NCBI GenBank assembly: GCA_028723525.1 | Contig: JAQYET010000096.1 | Span: 1-64,000 of the forward strand | Length of the DNA stretch: 64,000 nucleotides | Reading direction: 5' to 3' | Source of the DNA: Prevotellaceae bacterium | GTDB taxonomy: Bacteria > Bacteroidota > Bacteroidia > Bacteroidales > Bacteroidaceae | In this document: positions 1 to 8,232 of the stretch, piece by piece | Numbering within the stretch: the first letter of the stretch is position 1 | Layout: each line of letters begins with the position of its first letter | Notes under the pieces: model-generated | The model's input: the letters and a program-made list of their open reading frames with translations, nothing else | Databases searched by the model: none | What the model was told of the DNA's origin: nothing | Position numbers and translations under genes: made by a program

Positions 1-378
1 TGCCTCCACCTGTTTCTCGTAGTCCTCGTTGTGCTGGCGGAACACCTGCATCAGCGTGTGATAGCGGTGTTCCAGTCCGAGAAAGGCGTTTTTCACCTTT
101 TCCGCTGTGACGAAGTTGTCACGCTCCATGATTTCCTGATAATGCCTGTTGATGCGTACCCGCATCTTGTCAAGCATACGGTTCGTTTCGAGTGCCGCCG
201 TGCTTCTGCCCGTGACACGTCCTCCTTTGGTGTCCCACAGCTTCGGATCGACAGTCAGCTTGCAGCTGAACTGCGTCTGGCTGCCGTCCACCGTGATGCG
301 TCCCATGACGGGAACTGTCCCGTCCTTTTTCACTACCTGACGCTTGAGGTAGTAGATGACTGAAAATGTACTCTTCAT
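1..378 (-). CDS. Tyrosine recombinase (integrase) of a mobile element, 5' part only
   Basis: The reverse strand is open from an ATG at 378 to the window edge (126 codons, no stop), so the C-terminal catalytic domain lies outside. The protein starts MKSTFSVIYYLKRQ and continues with KKDGTVPVMGRITVDG and LWDTKGGRVTGRS. This is the pattern of the N-terminal arm DNA-binding domain of Bacteroidetes conjugative-transposon integrases, followed by the start of a SAM-like core-binding domain (MLDKMRVRINRHYQE). Such enzymes integrate and excise elements at att sites. The gene points away from the rest of the window, so most of the element should lie to the left. A -7-like TAATTTTG sits upstream (399-406, reverse strand). 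Catalytic R/H/Y residues cannot be checked here. Confidence 0.85.
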   Translation of the reverse strand, partial: MKSTFSVIYYLKRQVVKKDGTVPVMGRITVDGSQTQFSCKLTVDPKLWDTKGGRVTGRSTAALETNRMLDKMRVRINRHYQEIMERDNFVTAEKVKNAFLGLEHRYHTLMQVFRQHNEDYEKQVEA

Positions 379-752
379 CGTCCTTGATTTTTTGGTTTCA
401 AAATTAGTTGATGAAGAGTCCGGTGTCGGTACGCAAAACGGGGAGGAACGGCGCAATCTTTTTCCGTAACCGTATTTGTTACGTGAGTTGTGGGTAACTC
501 ACTATACCATAACGTCTTGTTTCGCCATCTGTACCCGTTTGTCGCATTATCGGGCATGGTTACGAACAAGTAACGTTGTGGCGTCAAGATTTGGCTTCGG
601 CAGGGATTGTAATGGCTTCATGAATTATCGCCACTTCAACCAAAGCCCTTGTAACTCAATTCTATCACTATATCTTTCCGCATTTCACTTTTTTGTAGTA
701 ACTTTGCATTCTAAATATAGTCATCTGAATAATTTTAAAAAGCAATATAGCA
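379..752. other. Gene-free stretch, probable right end of the mobile element
   Basis: No convincing gene is seen. The stretch separates the integrase start from the FMN/4Fe-4S gene and probably contains the element boundary. An 11-bp word ATGAATTATCG occurs at 618-628 and again at 780-790 inside the next gene, in matching context (TTCATGAATTATCG and TTTATGAATTATCG). This might be a trace of the junction or chance. No tRNA gene is visible to act as an attachment site. Confidence 0.4.
675..706 (+). promoter_or_regulatory. Candidate promoter of the FMN/4Fe-4S gene
   Basis: TAACTTTG at 699-706 matches the Bacteroidetes -7 box TAnnTTTG. TTTC at 675-678, 20 bp upstream, is a weak -33 box. The predicted start of transcription is about 40 bp before the ATG at 753. 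Confidence 0.45.
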
Positions 753-1877
753 ATGGAAAAAACAAAACTTACTACATTTATGAATTATCGTAATATTTTA
801 CAGTCTATTCTAAGTCTTGTTATATGCGTGTTGCTTGTAATGGCTGTTAGCATACGCAGAGATGGAAAAATCATGGGATATGATTTACAAGCTAAAAAGC
901 ATGTAGTAAATGGGAACGTTGGTGATACTCTCAGGGTACTTGAAGACGGAGCTACCATTGTGAATACCACAGAGTTGGCAAAAGATATCGTCGGATATGG
1001 GGGCATTGTTCCTTTGGAAATATCACTTAAAGAAGGGAAGGTCGTAAAGATAGATGCGCTGAAGAACTCTGAAACACCGGCTTTCTTCCAAAAAGCATCC
1101 GAACTGCTAACTGTTTGGAACGGAAAGGATATTGATGAAGCTCAGAGAATGACAGTGGATGTGGTTTCAGGAGCTACTCTGTCGTCAAATGCGATTATTG
1201 GTAATGTGCAGCGTGGTTTGTCGTATGCGTCAATGAAAAATACAAAATCAAGCATGCTTGATAAATTTGAGTTATCGGCAAAGTCTATCGTTGGACTGCT
1301 TGTTGCGCTGATGGCTGCAGTCCTTCCGCTAATCATTAAGAACAGACGTTATCGTATGTTCCAGCAAATTCTGAATGTAGTGGTTTTAGGATTTTGGTGT
1401 GGAACATTTCTAAATTATACGTCAATAATTAACTACATGTCAAACGGGATGAATTTGTTGACGCTGCTTGTACCTGTTGTAATGCTTATCACAGCCTTTG
1501 TATATCCCCTCTTAGGAAAGAAATCCTACTATTGTACCAATGTATGTCCGTTTGGTGCCCTTCAAGAGTTATCGGGAAAATGCGTAAGATATAAGATAAA
1601 GATGAAACCTGCTACTGTTAAACGCCTTGACCGGTTGCGTCAACTATTATGGGCATTCCTAATGATTATGCTTTGGACGGGAGCTTGGTTTGATTGGATT
1701 GATTACGAACCTTTTTCTGCTTTTATTATCCAGTCGGCATCATGGGTGGTTATTGTTATAGCAGTAGTATTCGTCGCCTTATCTACTGTTATCATCCGAC
1801 CGTATTGCAGGTTCGTATGTCCTACCGGTTCACTATTAAAATTCAGTCAATTTTCTCGGAAGATAATACATAAATGA
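753..1877 (+). CDS. FMN-binding / 4Fe-4S polyferredoxin-type membrane protein (NosR/RnfG-like)
   Basis: A membrane redox protein of 374 aa. After a first membrane segment (about 14-34) comes an extracytoplasmic FMN-binding domain ending in DVVSGAT (136-142). This fits the flavinylation consensus Dxx(S/T)GAT, so Thr142 should carry covalent FMN attached by an ApbE-type transferase (none in this window). Five or so further hydrophobic segments follow, with two cysteine clusters, CTNVCP (261-266) and CRFVCP (352-357), like the polyferredoxin part of NosR/NapH proteins. Each has only two Cys where a full ferredoxin motif has four. The likely role is passing electrons across the inner membrane, by family analogy. 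An alternative start is Met10 at 780. A remnant of a second gene follows directly. Confidence 0.75.
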   Translation: MEKTKLTTFMNYRNILQSILSLVICVLLVMAVSIRRDGKIMGYDLQAKKHVVNGNVGDTLRVLEDGATIVNTTELAKDIVGYGGIVPLEISLKEGKVVKIDALKNSETPAFFQKASELLTVWNGKDIDEAQRMTVDVVSGATLSSNAIIGNVQRGLSYASMKNTKSSMLDKFELSAKSIVGLLVALMAAVLPLIIKNRRYRMFQQILNVVVLGFWCGTFLNYTSIINYMSNGMNLLTLLVPVVMLITAFVYPLLGKKSYYCTNVCPFGALQELSGKCVRYKIKMKPATVKRLDRLRQLLWAFLMIMLWTGAWFDWIDYEPFSAFIIQSASWVVIVIAVVFVALSTVIIRPYCRFVCPTGSLLKFSQFSRKIIHK

Positions 1878-1880
1878 TAA

Positions 1881-2123
1881 ATGAAGATAACATAAATTCT
1901 TAATGTTGCCATTGCTCTTGCACTTGTCATATTAAGTATAAAATCGGTGAGAGGTAAACATGGTGGGGCACAAAGTGGAAAGGACTTTGGTTCTGTTCAC
2001 AGGACATATCTTTCATTGTTGGCTATCATATCGTTTTGTCGGTCAGGTCATCGGCGCACGGAAACGATAGAAACAGATAATCTTTCGGGTAATCGAGATA
2101 ATCTTTCAGGTAATCGGACATAA
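1881..2123 (+). pseudogene. Decayed N-terminal fragment of an exported protein, possibly nitroreductase-like
   Basis: An ATG at 1881, four bases after the preceding stop, is followed at the fifth codon by TAA (1893-1895). The same frame then stays open for 75 codons to TAA at 2121 and encodes a good signal-peptide-like segment (ILNVAIALALVILSIKSV) directly after the stop. The arrangement suggests the start of an exported or membrane-anchored protein, inactivated by a nonsense change and lost downstream. The signal-plus-spacer pattern reminds me of exported nitroreductase-family proteins found beside FMN redox genes, but the catalytic domain is absent, so the identity is a guess. Confidence 0.4.
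2075..2116 (+). repeat. Two tandem 21-bp repeats
   Basis: AGATAATCTTTC(G/A)GGTAATCG occurs twice head to tail (2075-2095 and 2096-2116) with one difference. GATTACC follows about 25 bp on, inverted with respect to the GGTAATC at each repeat end. It lies in the remnant just described. Confidence 0.7.
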
Positions 2124-2160
2124 ACTCATTGTTTACAGATTACCGATTTGAAAAAAATGA

Positions 2161-2191
2161 GGGGACTCTCTGCATCTCGCAGGGAGCCCCC
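2161..2191. terminator. Hairpin between convergent genes
   Basis: GGGGACTCTCTGC pairs with GCAGGGAGCCCCC across a 5-nt loop, with small mismatches. It sits between the rightward FMN gene/remnant and the leftward DUF4831-type gene, so it may serve both strands. The T-run is weak. Confidence 0.55.
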
Positions 2192-2237
2192 GGCTGTGTT
2201 TTATAATATTTGATAAAAGGTAATTCCTTTGGTGTGT

Positions 2238-3314
2238 TTATTTCTTCAACAACTCTGTCTTGACGGTTTCCACGGCACCGGTGGTCGGGTCGAGGGTCAG
2301 TTCGGTGTGCACCTTCCTGCCGAACAGTTCGCCACTAAGGTTGATGAGAGTGCCGAATTGGGCTGCGAAGAACTCGTAGGGCATTGTGGAAAGGGCATTG
2401 GAGAGGGTGCGAATGGTGGCGCGAACCTTTCCCGGAGCCACTACGCGCAGCCCGATGTCGTCTTTCGAAGGCTTGATACCCTCCTGCAGGATGTCGGGAA
2501 CAGGCGTCTGCTCTTTCATGTCCTCTATACTTATATAGTAAGGGGCACCGGCGAGGTCGTCGTCGTCGAGCATGCCGAGTTTTTCCGAGAAGCGGAACAG
2601 TATGAGGTCTGAGACTTCGTCGGCAGGCACATAGCGTATCACGTTCTGCATGGTATCGCGGATGGTGGTGCCGCAGAACATCTGCGTGAGAGCCTGCTCC
2701 TGCGTGTCCATGAGTTGCAGCATAAGTTTTAGTTGCTCTCCGTCTTTCGGCATGAAGTCGGCTTGTCCGCGCGCCACCTCGTTCCTGCTCTCCCGTATAT
2801 CATATATTTCCCGCGCCACGAGTTCTGCCATTTTCGCCTTGCTTCCTGCCGCGAGGATTTCTTGGCTGAGGAATTTTCGCGCATCGATGCGGGTGTCTGT
2901 AGGCTTACTTTCGAACGGCACGAACTCACGTGCAGCCCTCGCCTCGGTGTTTATTGCCGCGAGTATGCCGTTGCGGTCAATCTCCGCATAGTTGATTGAG
3001 TGTTTTGCGTCTGCCTTTAGCACAAAATATCGCGCCGTGTCTCTCACTGCCTCGGTAGCCATTGATATGCTCACAATCCTGTATCGCTCACTTTTCGTCT
3101 GCGGTGCGTCGCTCTTTTTCAGGTATCTGTCGGCATAGATGCAGAGTTCGCCGGGTGTAACCGTGGTTTTTTCCACAAGAACGCTCAGTCTCAGCGATGT
3201 CTTGGGGAGGAAGTAAGAATATCCCTCCTGCGGCTCGCCTGCCTGCTGTGCCTTCACCGTTGCGGCAGTGAGTAGTGCTGCGGCGAACGCCATTGCAGCT
3301 ATTGCTTTGTTCAT
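2238..3314 (-). CDS. DUF4831-type exported protein
   Basis: A 358-aa protein with a clear Sec signal peptide (MNKAIAAMAFAAALLTAATVKAQ). The mature part begins with EGYSYFLPKTSLRLSVLVEK, an opening I associate with the DUF4831 family of Bacteroidetes, and ends with a LTLDPTTGAVETVK strand pattern. Function is unknown for the family. The shorter upstream gene (3344-4078) carries the same ending (AQFG..., then NPTTGEIK), so the two are paralogues read leftwards about 29 bp apart, probably as one transcript. No lipobox is seen, which suggests a periplasmic location. Confidence 0.7.
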   Translation of the reverse strand: MNKAIAAMAFAAALLTAATVKAQQAGEPQEGYSYFLPKTSLRLSVLVEKTTVTPGELCIYADRYLKKSDAPQTKSERYRIVSISMATEAVRDTARYFVLKADAKHSINYAEIDRNGILAAINTEARAAREFVPFESKPTDTRIDARKFLSQEILAAGSKAKMAELVAREIYDIRESRNEVARGQADFMPKDGEQLKLMLQLMDTQEQALTQMFCGTTIRDTMQNVIRYVPADEVSDLILFRFSEKLGMLDDDDLAGAPYYISIEDMKEQTPVPDILQEGIKPSKDDIGLRVVAPGKVRATIRTLSNALSTMPYEFFAAQFGTLINLSGELFGRKVHTELTLDPTTGAVETVKTELLKK

Positions 3315-3343
3315 CTTTTAATCTCGTTGTTATCTTATTGCTG

Positions 3344-4078
3344 TCATTTCAGCATTTTTATTTCTCCCGTTGTAGGATTCAGCTCGAGCGAATACTTGCT
3401 GTTTTTTGCAAAGAATTTGCTATCCACAGCCTCCACTCGCCCGAACTGCGCGAGGTATAACTCCTGCGAGGAGAGGAAGTTCTTGCCCTTTTCGAGTATC
3501 ATTGTTGCCTTTCCGGGCAGGTTGACGTAGATGTTCGGGTTGTCTTTCCCTGCCTTGCTCATCTTCACTGTGGCCTGCGGACTGTATATGTCGTGGTTGT
3601 CTTTTATCGTGAGATAGTAAGTATTCTCCGGTTCTCCTTCCCCGATGAACACCCCTTGGTCGTATAGCAGATTGCAGAGCGGCACCCGCTTCACTTCCTT
3701 TACGGGTATGTAAATCACCGATATTTCAACCACGTCGGGCTCAGACGATTTCCGCTCCATTATGTCTTTCGCCTTTTCCTGCTCAGGTTGTTTCACTTTC
3801 TTGTTCACTCCGAGCAGCACTCCGTGTTCGTCCTTGCATATATAGTCTATCGAGTTGCTATTGTCTATCACAGCCTCGTAGTGCTTTGACTCGTCGGGAA
3901 CGCCGAACAGCGATGTTCTTACGCTTACGAAAGAGTATTCCGTCCGGTCTATCGGACCTCTGCGTTCAATCTCGAAAGTGAACTCTATGCCTGTCATGGG
4001 CAGATAATAGTCGTTTCCCTGCGCCGCTGCACATATTGCAAACAGCAGCATTGTCAATGATAATACAGTCTTTCTCAT
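3344..4078 (-). CDS. Shorter DUF4831-related exported protein
   Basis: A 244-aa protein with signal peptide MRKTVLSLTMLLFAICAAAQ. YYLPMTGIEFTFEIERR corresponds to the opening of the longer neighbour, and LYLAQFGRVEAVDSKFFAK followed by LELNPTTGEI corresponds to its end. The middle is shorter than in the 358-aa paralogue, which accounts for the length difference. It is first in the leftward pair and probably arose by tandem duplication and loss. Function is unknown. The predicted location is periplasm or cell surface. Confidence 0.6.
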   Translation of the reverse strand: MRKTVLSLTMLLFAICAAAQGNDYYLPMTGIEFTFEIERRGPIDRTEYSFVSVRTSLFGVPDESKHYEAVIDNSNSIDYICKDEHGVLLGVNKKVKQPEQEKAKDIMERKSSEPDVVEISVIYIPVKEVKRVPLCNLLYDQGVFIGEGEPENTYYLTIKDNHDIYSPQATVKMSKAGKDNPNIYVNLPGKATMILEKGKNFLSSQELYLAQFGRVEAVDSKFFAKNSKYSLELNPTTGEIKMLK

Positions 4079-4152
4079 GTCATAAATAGTTTGGTTGTTT
4101 GTTCTTTCTTCGCTTAAAATCTTGCCGCCCTTGACTTTACCTGCCGCTGCCG

Positions 4153-5670
4153 TCAGTCTTTCAGACGCTCAAACGCCTTCGGCAGATACCTTATTATGTC
4201 TGTCGCCACAAGGCTCTCCTCGCCCAAGTCTTTTGCTGCGATGTCGCCGGCAAGCCCGTGCAGATACATCCCGAGCATGCAAGCCTCTGCCTGTCGGTAT
4301 CCACGCGCCAACAGTCCGGTGATGATGCCGGTGAGCACATCGCCGCTTCCTGCGGTTGCCATTCCTGCATTTCCCGTTGGGTTGAACATCACCCTGCCGT
4401 CGGGCATGCACAACGCCGAGTAGTGTCCCTTGAGTATGATGTAGGCTTCGAGGTGCTCTGCCATGTTGCGAGCCTTCGAAAGCCGCTCGTAGCTGTCGGC
4501 ACACGGTGTTCCGTTCATTCTGTCGAACTCCTTGGGATGCGGCGTGAGGATAATCCCTTTAGGCAGTTGTTGCATCCACGCCCGGTGACTTGCCAACATA
4601 TTCAGCGCGTCGGCGTCTGCCACCACCGGGCATGTGGCGCGCCTTATCTGCGAAATCATCGCTATGGCAGTGTTCTCCACCTGCCCCAGCCCGGGCCCTA
4701 TCGCCAGCGCGTCGAAATCCTCTGTCGCTATGGCAGTGCCCACGCAGGTCTCTTCATGGTCAAGATTTACGACTACTTCCGGCACGGCAGTCTGTATTAT
4801 GGAGTTGTTCTTCCGCGGCGTATGCACCGTGACCTTGCCTGCCCCTGCCCTGTAACACGCCTTCGCTGCCATTATCGCAGCCCCTGCCATGCCGAAACTT
4901 CCTGCCACGATGAGCGCATTGCCCATTGTTCCTTTGTGCGAGAAGGGGTCGCGGGGCATAAGCAGGCTGCGCATCTCGTTCTCCTCCAATATGCTGTATT
5001 GCGCACAGGTGCGCTCTATTCCCTCGGCACTGAGCCGAATGTCGAGCACCTTCAGTTTGCCAATAAACTGCTGATTTTCCTGAAAGAGGAACGATAGTTT
5101 CTTGTGTTGCAGCGTAAGTGTGGCGTGAGCCTTTATTATATTTGCTCTCACGTTGTAGGTATTGTCTTCGGTCATAAGTCCCGAAGGCAGGTCAATACTC
5201 ACCACCTTGGCTGCCGACTGGTTTATATATTTCACGAGAGAGGCGAACCCTCCGGTCAGCGGTTTGGTGAGCCCGGAGCCGAACAAACCGTCTATGACCA
5301 CCGTGTCGGCACCGAGTGACGGTGGGTCGAACTCCTGTGTAATCTCCGTGAACAGCTTAACCCGCTTCGACTCCAATATCCGCTGCTTGTTTGTTGCGCA
5401 GTCGTCGCTGAGTTTTTGGTTTATATTGAAGAGATATACGCTAACCTGATAGCCCTGTTCGGCAAGCAACCGCGACACGGCAAGCGCGTCGCCGCCGTTG
5501 TTTCCGGGACCGGCAAAAGTGACCATCGGCGTATGTGCCGACCACATCTCGCCGATAGCACGCGCCAAAGCCTTTGCTGCGCGCTCCATAAGGTCTATGC
5601 TTCTTATCGGCTCATGCTCTATGGTATATTGGTCGATGCCGCGTATCTGATTGCTTGTAAATATCTTCAT
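4153..5670 (-). CDS. nnr: Bifunctional NAD(P)HX epimerase / ADP-dependent dehydratase
   Basis: Repairs hydrated NADH and NADPH. The N-terminal YjeF_N epimerase half (about 1-210) carries TFAGPGNNGGDALAVSRLL and later SIDLPSGL. The C-terminal ribokinase-like dehydratase half has KGTMGNALIVAGS, LAIGPGLG, LTPHPKEFDRM and the NAGMATAGSGDVLTGIITGL signature with its catalytic Asp. The fused layout and 505-aa length are usual for the family. I start at the ATG at 5670 (MKIFTSNQIRGID) because this is where conserved sequence begins; an in-frame upstream ATG would add 13 unconserved residues. It is read leftwards and diverges from hpt. Confidence 0.95.
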   Translation of the reverse strand: MKIFTSNQIRGIDQYTIEHEPIRSIDLMERAAKALARAIGEMWSAHTPMVTFAGPGNNGGDALAVSRLLAEQGYQVSVYLFNINQKLSDDCATNKQRILESKRVKLFTEITQEFDPPSLGADTVVIDGLFGSGLTKPLTGGFASLVKYINQSAAKVVSIDLPSGLMTEDNTYNVRANIIKAHATLTLQHKKLSFLFQENQQFIGKLKVLDIRLSAEGIERTCAQYSILEENEMRSLLMPRDPFSHKGTMGNALIVAGSFGMAGAAIMAAKACYRAGAGKVTVHTPRKNNSIIQTAVPEVVVNLDHEETCVGTAIATEDFDALAIGPGLGQVENTAIAMISQIRRATCPVVADADALNMLASHRAWMQQLPKGIILTPHPKEFDRMNGTPCADSYERLSKARNMAEHLEAYIILKGHYSALCMPDGRVMFNPTGNAGMATAGSGDVLTGIITGLLARGYRQAEACMLGMYLHGLAGDIAAKDLGEESLVATDIIRYLPKAFERLKD

Positions 5671-5769
5671 CGCGATGCAAAAATACAAAAAATAGATTAC
5701 AGAAGGCAAAAGTTTAGGGATATTTTTATGTTTTTCTTCTCCAAAAGGTAAAAATATGGATTATTTTAC

Positions 5770-5777
5770 TAATTTTG
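5770..5777 (+). promoter_or_regulatory. -7 box of the hpt promoter
   Basis: TAATTTTG matches TAnnTTTG 23 bp before the hpt ATG. No good -33 TTTG is present at the usual distance, so the match is partial. Confidence 0.35.
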
Positions 5778-5800
5778 TCGCAGAATAAAAGATATTTGTT

Positions 5801-6337
5801 ATGGCGGAAGTTAAAATCTTAGACAAAACTTTCAGGACTTCCATTCCGGAAGCAGAAATAAAGAAACACGTGAAGGAAGTGGCTGAACGCATCAATCGCG
5901 ACATGGCAGGCAAGAACCCGCTCATGCTTGCAGTGCTCAACGGCTCGTTCGTGTTCGCTGCCGACCTCATGCGAATGATAACCATTCCGTGCGAGATTTC
6001 GTTCGTGAAACTGGCATCATACGAGGGCACTACGTCATCGGGTAAAATCACAGAAGTGCTGGGAATAAACGAAGACTTGAACGGCAGGACAGTGATAATC
6101 GTGGAGGACATCGTGGACACCGGACTGACAATGAAGCGCATGATAGAGACTTTGGGCACGCGAAACCCTGCGTCTATACACATCTGTACGCTGCTGCTGA
6201 AGCCCGACAAACTCAAGGTTGACCTCAACATAGAGTATGCCGCGATGCAAATTCCCAACGACTTTATCGTGGGCTACGGGCTCGACTACGACCAGCAAGG
6301 GCGCAATCTGCCCGATATATATACTGTGGTGGAGTAG
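5801..6337 (+). CDS. hpt: Hypoxanthine phosphoribosyltransferase
   Basis: Converts hypoxanthine (and guanine) plus PRPP to IMP (GMP) in purine salvage. The 178-aa protein has the type I PRTase PRPP loop VIIVEDIVDTGLTM, with the acidic pair of the active site. It also has the upstream AVLNGSFVFAADLMR pyrophosphate-binding segment and the downstream FIVGYGLDYDQQGRNLPDIY segment, which contacts the purine. Length and motif spacing are normal. It leads a rightward run with adk (59-bp gap), obg and pgeF, pairing two nucleotide-metabolism enzymes. Confidence 0.95.
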   Translation: MAEVKILDKTFRTSIPEAEIKKHVKEVAERINRDMAGKNPLMLAVLNGSFVFAADLMRMITIPCEISFVKLASYEGTTSSGKITEVLGINEDLNGRTVIIVEDIVDTGLTMKRMIETLGTRNPASIHICTLLLKPDKLKVDLNIEYAAMQIPNDFIVGYGLDYDQQGRNLPDIYTVVE

Positions 6338-6396
6338 CCCGACAATCTTTTTACCGAAAGACATCCATTAACAATAACAACAAAACAAGGCAATCA

Positions 6397-6963
6397 ATGG
6401 AAAATATTGTTATTTTCGGTGCACCCGGCTCTGGCAAGGGCACACAGAGTGAGTTAATTATTAGAAAGTATGGTCTGGAACATATCTCCACAGGAGAGGT
6501 GTTGCGCGACCAAATCCGGCGAGAAACCGAAATCGGAAAGGCGGCAAAACTGCTCATCGACAAGGGACAACTGATACCCGACGACCTGATGGTGGGACTG
6601 CTGTCGGAGGTATATGACGGTTTCGGCAACGACCACCGCGGCGTTATCTTCGACGGTTTCCCGCGAACAATAACGCAGGCAGAGGCTCTCAAGGTCATGC
6701 TCGCAGAGCGCGGACACAGCGTTGCGGCGATGATAGAACTTGACGTTCCGGAGGAGGAACTCATTGAGCGACTCATAAAGCGCGGACAGGAGAGCGGACG
6801 TTCAGACGACAACTCGGAGACGATAAAGAAGCGGCTCGACGTTTACCACAGGCAGACACAACCGCTGATAGAGTGGTATGTCCGGGAAGGACTTCATAAC
6901 CACGTCGTGGGAACAGGTTCTCCGGAAAGCATATTCGCGCAGATAGAGAAAATCATCGGATAG
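6397..6963 (+). CDS. adk: Adenylate kinase
   Basis: Catalyses ATP + AMP = 2 ADP. The 188-aa protein has the P-loop GAPGSGKGTQ near the N-terminus, the AMP-binding STGEVLRDQI segment, and VIFDGFPRTITQAEAL. At 188 aa it is the short form lacking a zinc-binding LID insertion; the LID region is RGQESGRSDDNSETIKKRL. The start is fixed by the conserved NIVIFGAPGSG at the very N-terminus. It follows hpt in the same direction and is followed by a large hairpin before obg. Confidence 0.95.
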   Translation: MENIVIFGAPGSGKGTQSELIIRKYGLEHISTGEVLRDQIRRETEIGKAAKLLIDKGQLIPDDLMVGLLSEVYDGFGNDHRGVIFDGFPRTITQAEALKVMLAERGHSVAAMIELDVPEEELIERLIKRGQESGRSDDNSETIKKRLDVYHRQTQPLIEWYVREGLHNHVVGTGSPESIFAQIEKIIG

Positions 6964-6977
6964 GAAAGTAATTCTGA

Positions 6978-7041
6978 AGCCCCACACTCTGAGGCGCAAC
7001 AAGCGGGCATCCGACCGGCTGCGGAGCACAGAGTGGGGGCT
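6978..7041 (+). terminator. Large hairpin between adk and obg
   Basis: AGCCCCACACTCTG (6978-6991) pairs with CAGAGTGGGGGCT (7029-7041) around a 37-nt loop, ending 15 bp before the obg ATG. No strong T-run follows on the top strand, so this may be a weak terminator or a structure controlling obg translation. Confidence 0.5.
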
Positions 7042-7056
7042 GTTCTTATATTCATC

Positions 7057-8232
7057 ATGGAGAGCAATTTCGTAGATTATGTGAAGATATACTGCCGTTC
7101 GGGAAAGGGCGGCAGGGGTAGCATGCACCTGAAGCACGTGAAGTATAACTACAACGGCGGTCCCGACGGCGGCGATGGAGGCGATGGCGGAAGCGTGATA
7201 TTGCGAGGCAACCATAACTTCTGGACCTTGCTTCACCTCAGATACCAAAGACACGTGTATGCCGAGCACGGAGGGAACGGCGGAAAGGACAAGTGTCACG
7301 GCACCAACGGCAAGCACCAGTATATAGATGTGCCGTGCGGAACGGTGGTGTATGATGCCGAAACGGGAAAGTATGTGTGCGACATAACCTACGACGGACA
7401 GGAGGTGGTGCTGCTGAAAGGCGGGCGCGGCGGACTCGGAAACTTCCAGTTCCGCACCCCCACCAACCAAGCACCACGCTTCGCACAGCCGGGTGAGCCG
7501 ATGCAGGAGATGACCGTGATACTCGAACTCAAACTACTCGCCGACGTGGGTCTGGTGGGTTTCCCAAACGCCGGTAAGTCAACGCTGCTTGCGGCACTGT
7601 CATCGGCACGGCCTAAGATTGCAAACTACCCTTTCACAACGCTCGAACCGTCGCTCGGAATAGTGGCATATCACGACCAGAAGTCATTCGTAATGGCAGA
7701 CATCCCGGGCATTATAGAGGGCGCAAGCGAGGGGAAAGGACTCGGACTGCGCTTCCTGCGGCACATAGAGCGCAACTCACTGCTGCTCTTCATGGTGCCC
7801 TGCGACTCCGACGACATCGTGAAAGACTACGGGGTGTTGCTCAACGAACTGCGCCGGTTCAATCCCGACATGCTCGACAAGCACCGAGTGCTCGCCATAA
7901 CGAAGTGCGACATGATCGACGATGAACTGGCAAACATGCTACGGGAGGAAATCGCCGGGAAGATTGACGAGACGCTGCCGATAGTGTTCATATCTGCAGT
8001 GGCACAGCAGGGGCTGAATGAACTGAAGGATGTTCTGTGGGAAGAACTGAACAGCGAGAGCAATAAACTGCAGAGCATCACTGCCGAAGACGTGATAGTT
8101 CACCGCGATAAAGACATGTCGCGCTTCTCAAAGGAACTGGCAGCAGAGGGCGAAGACATAGAGATTGAGTTCATCGACGATGACGAAATAGAGGAACTCG
8201 ACGACTACGAGATTGAAGACATAGATGAATGA
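7057..8232 (+). CDS. obg: Obg/CgtA GTPase
   Basis: Essential GTPase bound to the 50S ribosomal subunit, linking ribosome maturation to growth control. The glycine-rich Obg fold (about 1-158) shows [14 protein letters not shown] and [19 protein letters not shown]. The G domain follows with [13 protein letters not shown] (G1), NYPFTT (G2), [16 protein letters not shown] (G3) and TKCD (G4). A C-terminal acidic tail rich in Asp/Glu ends the protein. I take the ATG at 7057 ([19 protein letters not shown]) because the family begins there; an upstream in-frame codon adds 8 unconserved residues. It overlaps pgeF by 4 bp, indicating translational coupling. Confidence 0.95.
   Translation: MESNFVDYVKIYCRSGKGGRGSMHLKHVKYNYNGGPDGGDGGDGGSVILRGNHNFWTLLHLRYQRHVYAEHGGNGGKDKCHGTNGKHQYIDVPCGTVVYDAETGKYVCDITYDGQEVVLLKGGRGGLGNFQFRTPTNQAPRFAQPGEPMQEMTVILELKLLADVGLVGFPNAGKSTLLAALSSARPKIANYPFTTLEPSLGIVAYHDQKSFVMADIPGIIEGASEGKGLGLRFLRHIERNSLLLFMVPCDSDDIVKDYGVLLNELRRFNPDMLDKHRVLAITKCDMIDDELANMLREEIAGKIDETLPIVFISAVAQQGLNELKDVLWEELNSESNKLQSITAEDVIVHRDKDMSRFSKELAAEGEDIEIEFIDDDEIEELDDYEIEDIDE

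Noticed and set aside
476..793. Forward open frame of 105 codons before the FMN gene
   Set aside because: It spans the promoter of the next gene, overlaps its start and has no recognisable content.
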